Source: Fontibacillus phaseoli (lineage in GTDB: Bacteria; Bacillota; Bacilli; Paenibacillales; Paenibacillaceae). Taken from it: a stretch of DNA of 64,000 nt. The notes below the pieces were generated by a model. It searched no databases. It was not told the origin of the DNA and saw only the letters and a program-made list of their open reading frames with translations. Below, piece by piece: positions 53,872 to 62,710 of the stretch; the stretch's first letter is position 1, and each line of letters opens with the position of its first letter. The position numbers were made by a program, and so were the translations under genes. The DNA lies in assembly GCF_003337355.1 (NCBI RefSeq), contig NZ_QPJW01000008.1:62001-126000 (forward strand), in the 5' to 3' direction.

Positions 53872-54414
53872 ATGGTAGCTGATCGCTCGATTTTTATCTT
53901 GCTAACGAATACGGGGACGCTTTTTACGAAAATGATTCAAGGCTACACGAGAGCACCCTATAATCATGCTTCGATTTCCTTTAACCGGGAACTTTCGGAG
54001 CTGTACAGCTTCGGAAGAAAGAACCCGAACAACCCTTTGAACGGCGGGTTCGTGAAGGAGGACATCTCGACAGGGACGTTCAGCAAGTATCCGAATACGA
54101 CCTGCGTCATCTACGAACTGCACGTCACCGACAGGGAAGTCGAGAAAATGAAGCGGGTTCTGCAGCTATTTATACGCAAGCACAACAAGTATATATACAA
54201 TATTCTAGGCGTGATCGGCATCGCGCTAAAAGAACCGGTCGAATTCAGCAATTCCTATTTTTGCTCGCAATTCGTCGCGGAAATATTGGAGCGGTCCGGG
54301 ATCAAGCTATGGAATAAGCTGCCCGCGCTGGTGACGCCGGATGATTTCCGGCAGAGCGAACGGCTGCGATTGATCTATGAAGGGAAATTGAGTCAGTACA
54401 AACCCGGGCCTTAA
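53872..54414 (+). CDS. YiiX/permuted papain-like protein
   Basis: The protein has 180 residues with AAGGGG about 9 nt before the ATG. The permuted papain fold (C92-like) is suggested by the early His in RAPYNHASISF, the line YSFGRKNPNNPLNGGFVKED and the late Cys in NSYFCSQFVAEILERSGI. The order His then Cys is the reverse of classical papains. There is no signal peptide. Lipid- or peptidoglycan-related amide hydrolysis is possible; function is unknown. Confidence 0.75.
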   Translation: MVADRSIFILLTNTGTLFTKMIQGYTRAPYNHASISFNRELSELYSFGRKNPNNPLNGGFVKEDISTGTFSKYPNTTCVIYELHVTDREVEKMKRVLQLFIRKHNKYIYNILGVIGIALKEPVEFSNSYFCSQFVAEILERSGIKLWNKLPALVTPDDFRQSERLRLIYEGKLSQYKPGP

Positions 54415-54442
54415 GGGTGCGGGAGTCTCCATAACAATTGAG

Positions 54443-54478
54443 AAGAGCCGCAAAGGGATTATCCCTTGCGGCTCTTAT
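54443..54478. terminator. Bidirectional terminator
   Basis: AAGAGCCGCAAAGGGAT and ATCCCTTGCGGCTCTT form a perfect 17-bp hairpin between convergent genes. Confidence 0.9.
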
Positions 54479-54506
54479 GCTTCGATGAGGCAACGACGGA
54501 AGCGGG

Positions 54507-55238
54507 TTAGCTTCGGCCGCTGCTCACGAATCTTAATTTATTCGTTACTTTCAGGACCTTCACATGCCGGGTTAAAAGCGTCCTGTTGCTGACGATCCAG
54601 GTATGATCCTTGGAGTTGCTTCTGCGCATGGCGAGAAAGTTGGACGGACTTCCCGAATAAATTTTAAAGCCCTTGGCGCGGCTCCTGGAACAAAACCGTA
54701 CGCATTCCCCCCGGGTTTGATCGGGGAAGCGGACTTTGCCGAACACATGCCGTTTTACGAGCAGGGTGGCTCCCTGAACGACAGGCACATATTGATTCGC
54801 CTTGTTATTGTAACGATGAAGAAGTATCTTTTTCCCGCTCAGACTCATATAATGGGACCTTTTTCCCGCGATATCGGCTTTCGATTTTATGAGAGTGCGG
54901 ACACTGTCGCCCAAGTAGCCCGGAGCATAATAATCGTCATCGTCGAATTTGGCAATGAAGCCGTATTTGGATAGCCCGACTCCATAATTAAGGCAGCTGC
55001 CAAGCGATACATGATCCGGCAAGCTATAAATTCTAACGTTTTTATAGTTCGCCGCGGCCTTTTTGTATTCGCTCACCTTCAAATTTTTGTTATTCAAGAT
55101 GACGATCAGCTCTTTGTTTCCATAACTTTGTCTTCCGTAGTTTCTAAAAAGGGATCTCATGCAGTACGGCCGTTTGGTGCAAGTAATGATGGAGACGCCA
55201 TGTTTACCGCGAGCTCGGAGTGGACGCGGCATAATCAT
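54507..55238 (-). CDS. GT2-type glycosyltransferase, downstream paralogue
   Basis: The protein has 243 residues. Its ATG overlaps the stop of the upstream paralogue by 4 nt (ATGA). GT-A fold: GVSIITCTKRPYCMRSLFRNYGRQSYGNKELIVILNN and the metal motif FIAKFDDDDYYAPGYL. It is clearly a duplicate of the next gene along its length. At the place where the paralogue has GEDDAF it has GECVRF, so the acidic catalytic-base motif is lost. It may be catalytically altered or act only as a partner. No membrane segment. Confidence 0.85.
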   Translation of the reverse strand: MIMPRPLRARGKHGVSIITCTKRPYCMRSLFRNYGRQSYGNKELIVILNNKNLKVSEYKKAAANYKNVRIYSLPDHVSLGSCLNYGVGLSKYGFIAKFDDDDYYAPGYLGDSVRTLIKSKADIAGKRSHYMSLSGKKILLHRYNNKANQYVPVVQGATLLVKRHVFGKVRFPDQTRGECVRFCSRSRAKGFKIYSGSPSNFLAMRRSNSKDHTWIVSNRTLLTRHVKVLKVTNKLRFVSSGRS

Positions 55239-55969
55239 ACGCCCTTTCGGTTTCTTCGTACGAATTTCTTGTAATTTCGGACACCGGGTATTACCTTGTG
55301 GTAAGCGATCAGCTCCCGGTCGCTAATGACCCACGTATGATTGGCCGAGTTCTTTCTGCGCACCGCCGCAAAATGAAATCTGCTTCCCGAATAAACTTTG
55401 TATCCTCTCTTCCTGCTTCTCAGGCAAAAAGCATCGTCTTCGCCGAGACTTCTATTGGGGAATCGCACATGATCCAACACTTTCCGTTTAATGACGAGCG
55501 TGGCACCGGGAAGCTGGGCTACGGGACGGTTCTCATCCCCCGGAAAACGGAGAATAAGCGTTTTTGATCCGCGCAAATACATATAGTGCGACCGCTTTCC
55601 AATGACATCGGCGTTCGTTCTTCGAAATGCTCGGAGGCTGTCCTTCAAGTAGCGGGGGGCGTAGTAATCATCATCATCAAATTTGGCGATATAATTGTAT
55701 TTCGCCTGTTTGACACCGTAATTCAAACAGGTACCTAGAGGAAATCGTCCCGGAATGCGGTATACGTGGATGTTCCGATGCTTTCTCGCTAATTGTTCAT
55801 AGGGTGCAAGAGATATTTTGCTGCTATTAACAATAATAATAAGTTCTTTGTGGGGGTAGGTCTGTCTGGCAAAATTGTGAAACAGGTTCTTTAAATACCC
55901 TTTGCGGTTCGTGCAGGTAATAATGGAAACTCCCTGCGGTCTTCTGGCGTTTCTTGGGCCGGCTCCCAT
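55235..55969 (-). CDS. GT2-type glycosyltransferase, upstream paralogue
   Basis: The protein has 244 residues from the ATG at 55969, preceded by GGGGAGCG; the longer reading upstream is not typical of the family. The GT-A nucleotide-sugar domain shows GVSIITCTNRKGYLKNLFHNFARQTYPHKELIIIVN, the metal-binding FIAKFDDDDYYAPRYL (here YIAKFDDDDYYAP) and the acidic base motif SLGEDDAFCLRSRKRG. The acceptor is unknown; similar small GT2 enzymes decorate surface or spore polysaccharides. First gene of a two-gene unit. Confidence 0.87.
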   Translation of the reverse strand: MGAGPRNARRPQGVSIITCTNRKGYLKNLFHNFARQTYPHKELIIIVNSSKISLAPYEQLARKHRNIHVYRIPGRFPLGTCLNYGVKQAKYNYIAKFDDDDYYAPRYLKDSLRAFRRTNADVIGKRSHYMYLRGSKTLILRFPGDENRPVAQLPGATLVIKRKVLDHVRFPNRSLGEDDAFCLRSRKRGYKVYSGSRFHFAAVRRKNSANHTWVISDRELIAYHKVIPGVRNYKKFVRRNRKGV

Positions 55970-56343
55970 TACATCGCTCCCCTTATCGTGATATTCGATA
56001 GTGTCTACTTCACAATATGTTAGGGGCAAGCAAGGGTAACGGCATATCCACAAAATGAAGAATAAGCACAAGGGCTTGTGGTAAGCGCCTTTTCGGTCTT
56101 ATACAGCTTAAAAATTTCGAATGAAAACAGGATAATGCTTCAAATTTATAGTATATAAATATCGTAGAGTGATTTGTACCTATTAATGTCAGAAATAATG
56201 GGAGGCTTTCTTTTCCTAAAGGACTATAAGCGCAAGAATGAGGATGAAAAGAGCGACGGATTCTTGTTAATATAGATTCACAACGCGGCGAATCAGGTAG
56301 CTACAGCGTGGGGCTTTAGGCTTCGGGAAGGGGAGGAGAACGG
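55970..56343. other. Intergenic, no gene seen
   Basis: The 374 bp between divergent glycosyltransferase and adaA genes hold no supported reading frame. The part 56100-56200 is AT-rich and may contain promoters; no confident boxes were assigned. Confidence 0.5.
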
Positions 56344-56919
56344 ATGGAGCAGCAACTGGAGCTTTCTTTTGACGAAATGTGGGAAAAGATTATGGCTTGT
56401 GATCCAACCTATGACGGGTTATTTTATACGGCAGTGAAAACGACCAAAATCTTTTGCCGTCCGTCCTGCAGGTCCAGAAAGCCCAAAAAGGAAAACGTGG
56501 CCTTTTACTTTGGCATTCGCCAGGTTGAACAAGCCGGGTTTCGTGCCTGCAAAAGATGCCAGCCCGAAGTGGAGCATTCCCCGCATACCGGAGTCATCAC
56601 GGATACGATTCAGTTTTTGGTCAACCACTACAAACAAAGACTGGTCTTGCAGGATATTGCCGATCATGTCGGGGTAAGTTCTTTTCACCTGGAACGTTTG
56701 TTTAAACAGGAGACGGCGGAAACTCCGCGCACCTATTTGGAGAAAATTCGAATCGATAAGGCGTCGCATCTGATAATCAGCACCAATTGGACTAATCTTG
56801 AGATTTGTTATGAAACGGGCTTTCAGAGTCCTTCTAATTTCTATAAGGCATTCCGCCGTCTGAAGCATTGTTCGCCTAATGAATATCGTACGCATGTAAG
56901 AATGGAGAGTAGGCCATGA
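56344..56919 (+). CDS. adaA: AdaA-type methylphosphotriester sensor and activator
   Basis: The protein has 191 residues with GGGGAGGAG upstream. The N-terminal Ada zinc domain has Cys38, Cys42, Cys69 and Cys72 (FCRPSCRSRKPKKENVAFY and ACKRCQPE), with Cys38 the expected methyl acceptor. The C-terminal AraC HTH follows (LVLQDIADHVGVSSFHLERLFKQETAETPRTYLEKIRIDKA). On methylation it activates the adaptive response to alkylated DNA. It overlaps or abuts the repair methyltransferase gene that follows. Confidence 0.95.
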   Translation: MEQQLELSFDEMWEKIMACDPTYDGLFYTAVKTTKIFCRPSCRSRKPKKENVAFYFGIRQVEQAGFRACKRCQPEVEHSPHTGVITDTIQFLVNHYKQRLVLQDIADHVGVSSFHLERLFKQETAETPRTYLEKIRIDKASHLIISTNWTNLEICYETGFQSPSNFYKAFRRLKHCSPNEYRTHVRMESRP

Positions 56920-56933
56920 GAGGGAGCCCCGCA

Positions 56934-57443
56934 ATGAAAAGAGTGCATAAGCTGGATTACGAATCGCCGATTGGGGTGATAGAGATTTTAGGCACGGAGG
57001 AGGCCGTTTATTCGATCCTGTTTTGTGATCGGGAGACGGCGGAAAATAGGATCCAGGAGCATACCCCGCGGGCTTTGGAGGAGTGTTTTGAGCAAATCGA
57101 TGAATATTTCAAGGGGGAACGCCTCACTTTTTCCTTCCCCTACAGCTATGAAGGCACCGATTTTCAAAGGACCGTCTGGCAGGCATTGACCGGTATCCCT
57201 TATGCGCAGACAGGTTCTTATAAAGACATAGCGGTATCCATAGGCAATGAAAAAGCGATCCGGGCCGTCGGCAGCGCCAACGGAAAGAACAAACTGAGCA
57301 TCGTGATCCCTTGCCACCGGATTATTGGCGCCAGCGGGCAGTTAACGGGATATGCCGGCGGGTTGTGGCGAAAAGAGTGGCTGCTCCGGCACGAGGCCCG
57401 GGTAGTTGCCCATTTTGCAAAACAGGAACCCTTTCCGTCGTGA
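56934..57443 (+). CDS. ogt: Methylated-DNA--protein-cysteine methyltransferase
   Basis: The protein has 169 residues from the ATG at 56934 (GAGAGGGAG upstream); an alternative ATG at 56916 overlaps the adaA stop. The active site is SIVIPCHRIIGASGQLTGYAGG with the suicidal Cys in PCHR. QRTVWQALTGIPYAQTGSYKDIA is the DNA-binding helix region. It removes alkyl groups from O6 of guanine. It forms the adaA-adaB/ogt operon with the preceding gene. Confidence 0.95.
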   Translation: MKRVHKLDYESPIGVIEILGTEEAVYSILFCDRETAENRIQEHTPRALEECFEQIDEYFKGERLTFSFPYSYEGTDFQRTVWQALTGIPYAQTGSYKDIAVSIGNEKAIRAVGSANGKNKLSIVIPCHRIIGASGQLTGYAGGLWRKEWLLRHEARVVAHFAKQEPFPS

Positions 57444-57461
57444 TTTGGAAAGGGTTCTTTG
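57424..57461 (+). terminator. Terminator of the ada operon
   Basis: GAACCCTTTCC and GGAAAGGGTTC with CTTTGC after it. The left arm lies inside the last codons of ogt. Confidence 0.75.
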
Positions 57462-57486
57462 CATTTCGTGGCTGGTTCCGCCGGAA

Positions 57487-57897
57487 TTATTCCGGTTTTC
57501 CTTGGGCTTCCGTACTGATCTGCCACTTGATGCCGAACTTGTCTTCCAGGCGGCCGAACAGGGTGCCCCAGAATTGCTTCTCCAGCGGCATGATGACTGT
57601 GCCGCCCTTCGACAGTTTGGCAAACGCCTCGCGGGCTTCCGCTTCGCTTTTGAACTCCAGGTTTAAATCATGCCCGCTGCTGTGCCCCGGCGGTTCATGA
57701 ATGGTATCGGCGATAAAGAAGCTTACGCCCGCGGCGGTGAAGGACATATGAATGATTTTGTCTTTGAGCGCTTCATCCGTGCCGGGAGCTTGTCCGTAGG
57801 TCATTTGTTCATGGATATCCCCGCCGAGCGCTTGTACATAAAATTGCGCCTGCGTTCTGGCGTCCTCGGAATAGAAATACGGGGTTAATTTGGCCAT
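57487..57897 (-). CDS. VOC-family (PhnB/glyoxalase-like) protein
   Basis: The protein has 136 residues. A single vicinal-oxygen-chelate fold is shown by KLTPYFYSEDARTQAQFYVQALGGD, HMSFTAAGVSFFIADT and the C-terminal MPLEKQFWGTLFGRLEDKFGIKWQIS, which is the PhnB/3-demethylubiquinone-methyltransferase-like subgroup. The reaction is unknown. GAGGG is directly before the ATG, slightly close. Confidence 0.88.
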   Translation of the reverse strand: MAKLTPYFYSEDARTQAQFYVQALGGDIHEQMTYGQAPGTDEALKDKIIHMSFTAAGVSFFIADTIHEPPGHSSGHDLNLEFKSEAEAREAFAKLSKGGTVIMPLEKQFWGTLFGRLEDKFGIKWQISTEAQGKPE

Positions 57898-58048
57898 CCC
57901 TCAACACATCCTCTCGAAATTAGGTTCAGGTTATTATTGGCGAGTCCAGCGTTAAGAAATTCTATATATTCAATCCGAATTGGGCTCGTTGCTAAGTCAG
58001 GCCGCCGCTGCCTTGTAATTTGTAATCCGTAACCCCCCTCCAAAATAT

Positions 58049-58083
58049 AAACGGAGTTCCTCCCGAGGGGGCACTCCGTTTTG
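58049..58083. terminator. Hairpin, probable terminator
   Basis: AAACGGAGT and ACTCCGTTT close a loop holding a second small CTCCC/GGGGG stem. T-rich flanks lie on both sides. No gene end lies immediately next to it. Confidence 0.5.
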
Positions 58084-58119
58084 TCGAGTAACCCTGTCCT
58101 TCCATCTTCTTCATGTCTC

Positions 58120-58325
58120 AATAACGACCTTTTGGGTCCTTATTTCCTCGGATGGGGCAGGCATAGAGAAATAGTGTCCTTTTAGGTCATTATTTTAATG
58201 TAAACCTGCCAAAGCAGCTTCAAATGGTCATTTCCGGCGAAAATAAGGTCCCCAAAATCCGCTATTTCATGCTACATGACCCAAAAGCGCGAAATAGCGT
58301 CCAAAAAGGGCGCTATTTCAGCAGA
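58120..58325. repeat. Palindromic-unit element, copy D
   Basis: A full four-unit element of the same family as 10835-11034: ATAACGACCTTTTGGG at the left, TTTTAATGTAAACC in the middle, and GAAATAGCG with GGGCGCTATTTCAGCAGAG at the right end. It lies between the VOC gene and an SLH remnant. Confidence 0.85.
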
Positions 58326-58364
58326 GAAGATCCTTTGCTTATTGCTCGTTGGATCAATCTTGGT

Positions 58365-58604
58365 TTAATCAGCCAAATTTAAAGCACGGAGCGTTCTCAT
58401 GATGGTCACGACGATTTGCTCCCGGGTTACGTGGGCTTGCGGTGCCAGTTCATCAACCGACAAGCCGCGGATGATATTATGGCTCACCATCCAGGCCATA
58501 GCTTCCCGGGCGAATGGGGATACCTTACCCTTATCTTTAAATTTGTCCAGCGTGGACCCTGTCGCTTCATTCTTCTGACCGGCATATTTATTTATAGATT
58601 TCAA
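58365..58604 (-). pseudogene. SLH-domain remnant
   Basis: A 79-codon frame with a weak TTG start contains FKDKGKVSPFAREAMAWMVSHNIIRGLSVDELAPQAHVTREQIVVTIMRTL. This is a single complete SLH repeat of the kind found at the C-terminus of Paenibacillus surface proteins. An in-frame stop lies five codons upstream, there is no signal peptide and no further SLH repeat. It is best read as the leftover end of a lost surface-protein gene. Confidence 0.7.
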
Positions 58605-58963
58605 TTCAAAAGCTGCTCAAGCTACTTGGATCGGATGTATGCGGGATTCTTGATAGCATCGTACGGTCACTTCACTTTGAAAGTTACGAAAGGTTATCAG
58701 CCTCCTTTGACATGAATGGTCTTTCCGGTACGAAATGCAGTCGCCAGCTTCCCCCTCTCTTTGAGAAGTGTGAGTGTTCATAGAAAGTTCACCAATTTAA
58801 TCATGGAACCTCGCCCAGGAAATGAGAAGGGGGGGATATTATAAATAAGGGATAAAATTTAATAATTGCTATAAATGTAAAAATATTCACAAATAGATGG
58901 ATCGTCCGAAGAGTGATACCATAAGGAAGTAAGGACCAGGGCATACTACTTGGAGGGGATTAT
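58605..58963. other. Intergenic, no gene seen
   Basis: The 359 bp hold no supported gene. On the minus strand the first part may be decayed sequence of the lost SLH gene, but no readable domain remains. 58850-58890 is AT-rich and may carry the promoter of the epimerase gene. Confidence 0.45.
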
Positions 58964-59980
58964 TTGAAGGCGCTATTTATCGGAGGAACGGGAACTATTA
59001 GTTCGGCTATTACAAGACAGCTGGCTGAAGACGGCTGCGAGCTTTATCTCCTGAACCGGGGCAGCCGGAACGAGAATTTACCGGCCAATATTCAAATCAT
59101 CCAGGCAGATATCAATCAGGAGGCCGAAGTAGCAAAGCTGATCGAGAACCATACGTTCGATGTCGTGGCCGATTTCATCGCTTTTGAACCGGCTCAACTG
59201 GAAAGGGATTACCGTCTGTTCCACGGAAAAACCAAGCAATTCATGTTCATCAGTTCGGCGTCCGCCTATCAAACGCCTTTATCCGATTACAGAATTACGG
59301 AAGGTACGCCGCTATCGAACCCCTACTGGGCCTATTCCAGAAATAAAATATCCTGTGAAGAATACTTAATGAAACAGTACCGTGAGCAAGGTTTTCCGGT
59401 CACGATCATTAGGCCGAGCCACACTTATGATGAGCGTTTCATCCCGCTTGGCGTGCACGGGGGCAAGGGCTCTTGGCAAGTGGCTAAACGGATGCTGGAG
59501 AACAAGCCGGTCATCATTCATGGGGACGGAACCTCCTTATGGACCTTGACGCATAATAGCGATTTCGCCAAAGGCTTCATCGGCCTGATGGGCAATATTC
59601 ATGCCATCGGCGAATCCGTTCATATTACCTCGGACGAAAGCGTGACCTGGAATCAGATTTACGAGGTCATTGCGGACGCTCTTGGTGTGAAACTGCATGC
59701 GGTCCATGTATCTTCGGAATTTTTGGCGGCTTGCAGCAAAGAGGATTTAAGGGGCGGGCTGCTTGGAGATAAAGCGAATACCGTCGTGTTCGACAATGCC
59801 AAGCTGAAGCGGCTCGTTCCCGGATTTGTCGCAACTACGCGGGTAGACCAGGGCATCAAGCAAACGATACATTACATTCGGACCCATCCCGAGCATCAGG
59901 TGGAGGATCCGGAATTCGATGCCTGGTGCGACAAAGTGATCGGTGCGTTGGAGACGGCTGCGAAATCCATTTTAGAATAG
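58964..59980 (+). CDS. NAD-dependent epimerase/dehydratase (extended SDR)
   Basis: The protein has 338 residues from a TTG start with GGAGGGGA 6 nt upstream. Rossmann fold: ALFIGGTGTISSAITRQLAEDG. The catalytic region has FISSASAYQTP and the YxxxK motif in YWAYSRNKISCEEYL. DFAKGFIGLMGN is also typical. It resembles nucleoside-diphosphate-sugar epimerases of the atypical SDR class; substrate unknown. Monocistronic, with a terminator after it. Confidence 0.87.
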   Translation: MKALFIGGTGTISSAITRQLAEDGCELYLLNRGSRNENLPANIQIIQADINQEAEVAKLIENHTFDVVADFIAFEPAQLERDYRLFHGKTKQFMFISSASAYQTPLSDYRITEGTPLSNPYWAYSRNKISCEEYLMKQYREQGFPVTIIRPSHTYDERFIPLGVHGGKGSWQVAKRMLENKPVIIHGDGTSLWTLTHNSDFAKGFIGLMGNIHAIGESVHITSDESVTWNQIYEVIADALGVKLHAVHVSSEFLAACSKEDLRGGLLGDKANTVVFDNAKLKRLVPGFVATTRVDQGIKQTIHYIRTHPEHQVEDPEFDAWCDKVIGALETAAKSILE

Positions 59981-59992
59981 AATGTGTGAAAA

Positions 59993-60028
59993 TAAGGGTG
60001 CCTGAATGGATATCAGGCATCCTTTTTG
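59993..60028 (+). terminator. Terminator
   Basis: AAGGGTGCCTGA and TCAGGCATCCTTTTT form the stem, 13 nt after the epimerase stop. Confidence 0.8.
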
Positions 60029-60072
60029 CGTTCGATGCATGATCTTTGAAGCAGGTGATCGCTCTTTCCCCT

Positions 60073-60088
60073 TTGTGCATGTGCACAA
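60073..60088 (+). promoter_or_regulatory. Palindromic operator before the glycerate operon
   Basis: TTGTGCA-TG-TGCACAA is a perfect inverted repeat 87 nt before the transporter start. An imperfect copy lies before the cdaR-like gene at 63813-63828. Confidence 0.7.
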
Positions 60089-60175
60089 TACATTTCGTCC
60101 TTTTATCAATATTTTTTGAAAGGAACAAACTATATACTGAAAGCGTATTCAACATTTGCATGGGGGGTAAGACAG

Positions 60176-61471
60176 ATGGAAGGATTTACGATCAGTTGGA
60201 TAGGCGCTTTGGCGGGACTGGCTATCGCGATCATTCTTATATTAAGAAAATTAAATCCGGTATATGCTTTGTTTTTGGGAGCTATTGTAGGCGCTTTAAT
60301 CGGCGGCGCAAATCTGGAGCAAACCGTCGGCGTACTTGTCAGCGGAACGCAAAGCGTAATGGGTACGGTGCTGCGGGTCCTCGCGGCGGGCGTATTGGCC
60401 GGCGTAATGATGGAATCGGGAGCCGCCGAGACGATCGCCCAGGCGATCGTGAAGAAATTCGGCGGAGGCAAGGCGATTCTGGCGTTGGCTTTAGCGACCA
60501 TGATTATTACGGCGGTAGGCGTGTTCATTCCGGTAGCCGTATTAATCGTGGCACCGATTGCCTTGTCGGTTGGGAATAAGATGGGGATCTCGAAAATCGC
60601 GCTGCTTCTGGCGCTATCGGGCGGAGGCAAAGCGGGGAATATCATCTCCCCCAACCCGAATACGATTGCGGCCGCGCGGGGCTTCAATCTGGACCTCAGC
60701 AACGTAATGTTGGCCGGCCTTGTTCCCGCAATCTGCGGTTTGATTGTAACCGTCATCGTGGCTTCCCTCCTGAAAAATAAAGGCGTGAAGGTCACCGACG
60801 AGGAAGCGGTCGACCATGAAGTCGATACTTCGAAATATCCGTCGTTGGGCAAGGCGATTGTAGCCCCTCTGATAGCGGTAGTTCTGCTCATGATCAACCC
60901 GATCGGTTCGATCTCGGGCATCGAAGCGCTGGCTAAATTCAAAGTCGACGCTATGTATATCCTGCCGATCGCAGGTATCGTCGGCATGCTGGCCATGGGC
61001 CAAGGCAAGAAAATTTTGGAGTATACGGCTTCAGGGTTGAATAAAATGACAGCGACCGTATTGATCTTGATCGGTGCGGGCGGGATTGCCGGGTTGATCT
61101 CCGCATCCGACCTGTCCACGCAAGTGGTCAGCCTGATCGAGGCCTCGGGTATTTCCGGGACGTTCCTGGCACCGATTGCCGGTATACTGATGGCAGCGGC
61201 AACCGCCTCCACGTCGACGGGCGTCATTTTGGCCACCGGTTCGTTCGGACAGGCGATCCTGGACATGGGCACCGCTCCATTGGCCGCGGCGGTCATGGTT
61301 CATACAGGGGCAACCGTCATTGACTCCTTGCCGCAGGGCAACTACTTCCACGTTACGGCAGGGGCGATGAAAATGACCATTAAGCAACGGATGGGACTCA
61401 TTCCTTACGAAGCGATTGTAGGCGGAACAATGGCGATTGTGGCGACGTTAATTTACGGATTTTTCTTGTAA
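60176..61471 (+). CDS. GntP-family transporter, probable glycerate permease
   Basis: The protein has 431 residues from the ATG at 60176, after GGGGGGT; the longer reading lacks a site. It has about twelve hydrophobic segments. GntP lines include GGGKAGNIISPNPNTIAAARGFNLDLSNVMLAGL and MVHTGATVIDSLPQGNYFHVTAG. The next gene, 30 nt away, is a glycerate kinase, so glycerate is the likely solute. Confidence 0.9.
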   Translation: MEGFTISWIGALAGLAIAIILILRKLNPVYALFLGAIVGALIGGANLEQTVGVLVSGTQSVMGTVLRVLAAGVLAGVMMESGAAETIAQAIVKKFGGGKAILALALATMIITAVGVFIPVAVLIVAPIALSVGNKMGISKIALLLALSGGGKAGNIISPNPNTIAAARGFNLDLSNVMLAGLVPAICGLIVTVIVASLLKNKGVKVTDEEAVDHEVDTSKYPSLGKAIVAPLIAVVLLMINPIGSISGIEALAKFKVDAMYILPIAGIVGMLAMGQGKKILEYTASGLNKMTATVLILIGAGGIAGLISASDLSTQVVSLIEASGISGTFLAPIAGILMAAATASTSTGVILATGSFGQAILDMGTAPLAAAVMVHTGATVIDSLPQGNYFHVTAGAMKMTIKQRMGLIPYEAIVGGTMAIVATLIYGFFL

Positions 61472-61501
61472 TCCTTTATAGATCATAGATGGGGTGAGAA
61501 C

Positions 61502-62644
61502 ATGAGAGAGAAAACATTTGTGCTGGCGCCGGATTCCTTCAAAGAAAGCATGACGGCAAAAGAAGTATGCGTAGCTATGGAAAAAGGACTGCGCAAAGTG
61601 TATCCGACGGCGAACTATATCCACGTCCCGATGGCGGACGGCGGGGAAGGAACGGTTCAGTCTCTCGTCGATGCCTCGGGCGGCCAAATCTATACGAAAG
61701 AGGTCATGGGACCGCTGGGTCAACCGGTGACCGCGAATTACGGCATTCTGGGCGACGGAACGACCGCAGCCATCGAGATGGCGTCGGCAAGCGGCATCCA
61801 TTATGTAACCAAGGAAACCAAAAACCCTCTGATCACTACGACGTTTGGTACGGGGGAATTAATTCGTGAATGCCTGGACAAAGGCATTAAGAAGATCATC
61901 ATCGGCATCGGCGGCAGCGCGACGAACGACGGCGGCATGGGGATGGCCGAGGCCCTCGGCGCAAAATTCCTGAATGCAAACGGAAACGCGCTTCCGCGCG
62001 GCGGCGGCAGCCTGGACAAGCTGGCCCGCATCGATATTTCGGCGCTCGACAGCCGTTTGCAGCAGGTGAATCTGATCGTGGCTTGCGACGTGACCAATCC
62101 GCTCTGCGGCGAAACCGGCGCTTCCCATGTGTTCGGCCCGCAAAAAGGGGCCACGCCGGAAATGGTGCGCCAGTTGGATGATAACCTCGCTCACTATGCG
62201 GACATCGTGAAGCAACAGCTAAATAAGGACGTACGCGACATTCCGGGTGCCGGTGCAGCCGGCGGATTGGGCGCCGGGCTGCTGATCTTTACGCAGGCCG
62301 TGCTGCAGAAGGGCATCGAGATCGTCATTGAATACACCGGCTTGAAGCAGAAAGTAGCGGATGCCGACATAGTGTTTACCGGCGAAGGCGGCATCGACTT
62401 CCAGACGAAGTTTGGCAAAACGCCTTACGGCGTAGCCAAAGCAGCCAAGGAAGCGGGCAAACCCGTCATTGCCGTGGCCGGCTACATTGGACAGGGGATC
62501 GAAACCCTCTATGCCGAAGGCATCGATGCGGTCATCGGCATCGTCCCGGGTGCCGCGGAACTGGAGAAGTTGCTGGCCGAAGGGCCGCAGAACGTGGAGC
62601 GGACCTGCGAGAATATCGCCAGAGTCCTCCGCATGGCCGAATAA
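61502..62644 (+). CDS. Glycerate kinase
   Basis: The protein has 380 residues with GGGGTGAG upstream. It belongs to the GarK/GlxK family that phosphorylates D-glycerate to 2- or 3-phosphoglycerate with ATP. It opens VLAPDSFKESMTAKEVC and has VPMADGGEGTVQSLVDA, IGIGGSATNDGGMGMAEALGA, GAGAAGGLGAGLLIF and DIVFTGEGGIDFQTKFGKTPYGVAK, all family blocks. It follows the permease in one operon and feeds glycolysis. Confidence 0.95.
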   Translation: MREKTFVLAPDSFKESMTAKEVCVAMEKGLRKVYPTANYIHVPMADGGEGTVQSLVDASGGQIYTKEVMGPLGQPVTANYGILGDGTTAAIEMASASGIHYVTKETKNPLITTTFGTGELIRECLDKGIKKIIIGIGGSATNDGGMGMAEALGAKFLNANGNALPRGGGSLDKLARIDISALDSRLQQVNLIVACDVTNPLCGETGASHVFGPQKGATPEMVRQLDDNLAHYADIVKQQLNKDVRDIPGAGAAGGLGAGLLIFTQAVLQKGIEIVIEYTGLKQKVADADIVFTGEGGIDFQTKFGKTPYGVAKAAKEAGKPVIAVAGYIGQGIETLYAEGIDAVIGIVPGAAELEKLLAEGPQNVERTCENIARVLRMAE

Positions 62645-62661
62645 AATAAGACTACAAAGAC

Positions 62662-62700
62662 GAGCGGGCTCGAAGCGATTTCTTCGGGCCTGCTTTTTTT
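62662..62700 (+). terminator. Terminator of the glycerate operon
   Basis: AGCGGGCTCGAAG and CTTCGGGCCTGCT form the stem, followed by seven T residues. Confidence 0.85.
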
Positions 62701-62710
62701 GCATTTCGCC

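Noticed and set aside
60130-61296. A 388-codon minus-strand frame
   Set aside because: Antisense to the GntP-family transporter. Its hydrophobic composition mirrors the membrane protein on the other strand.
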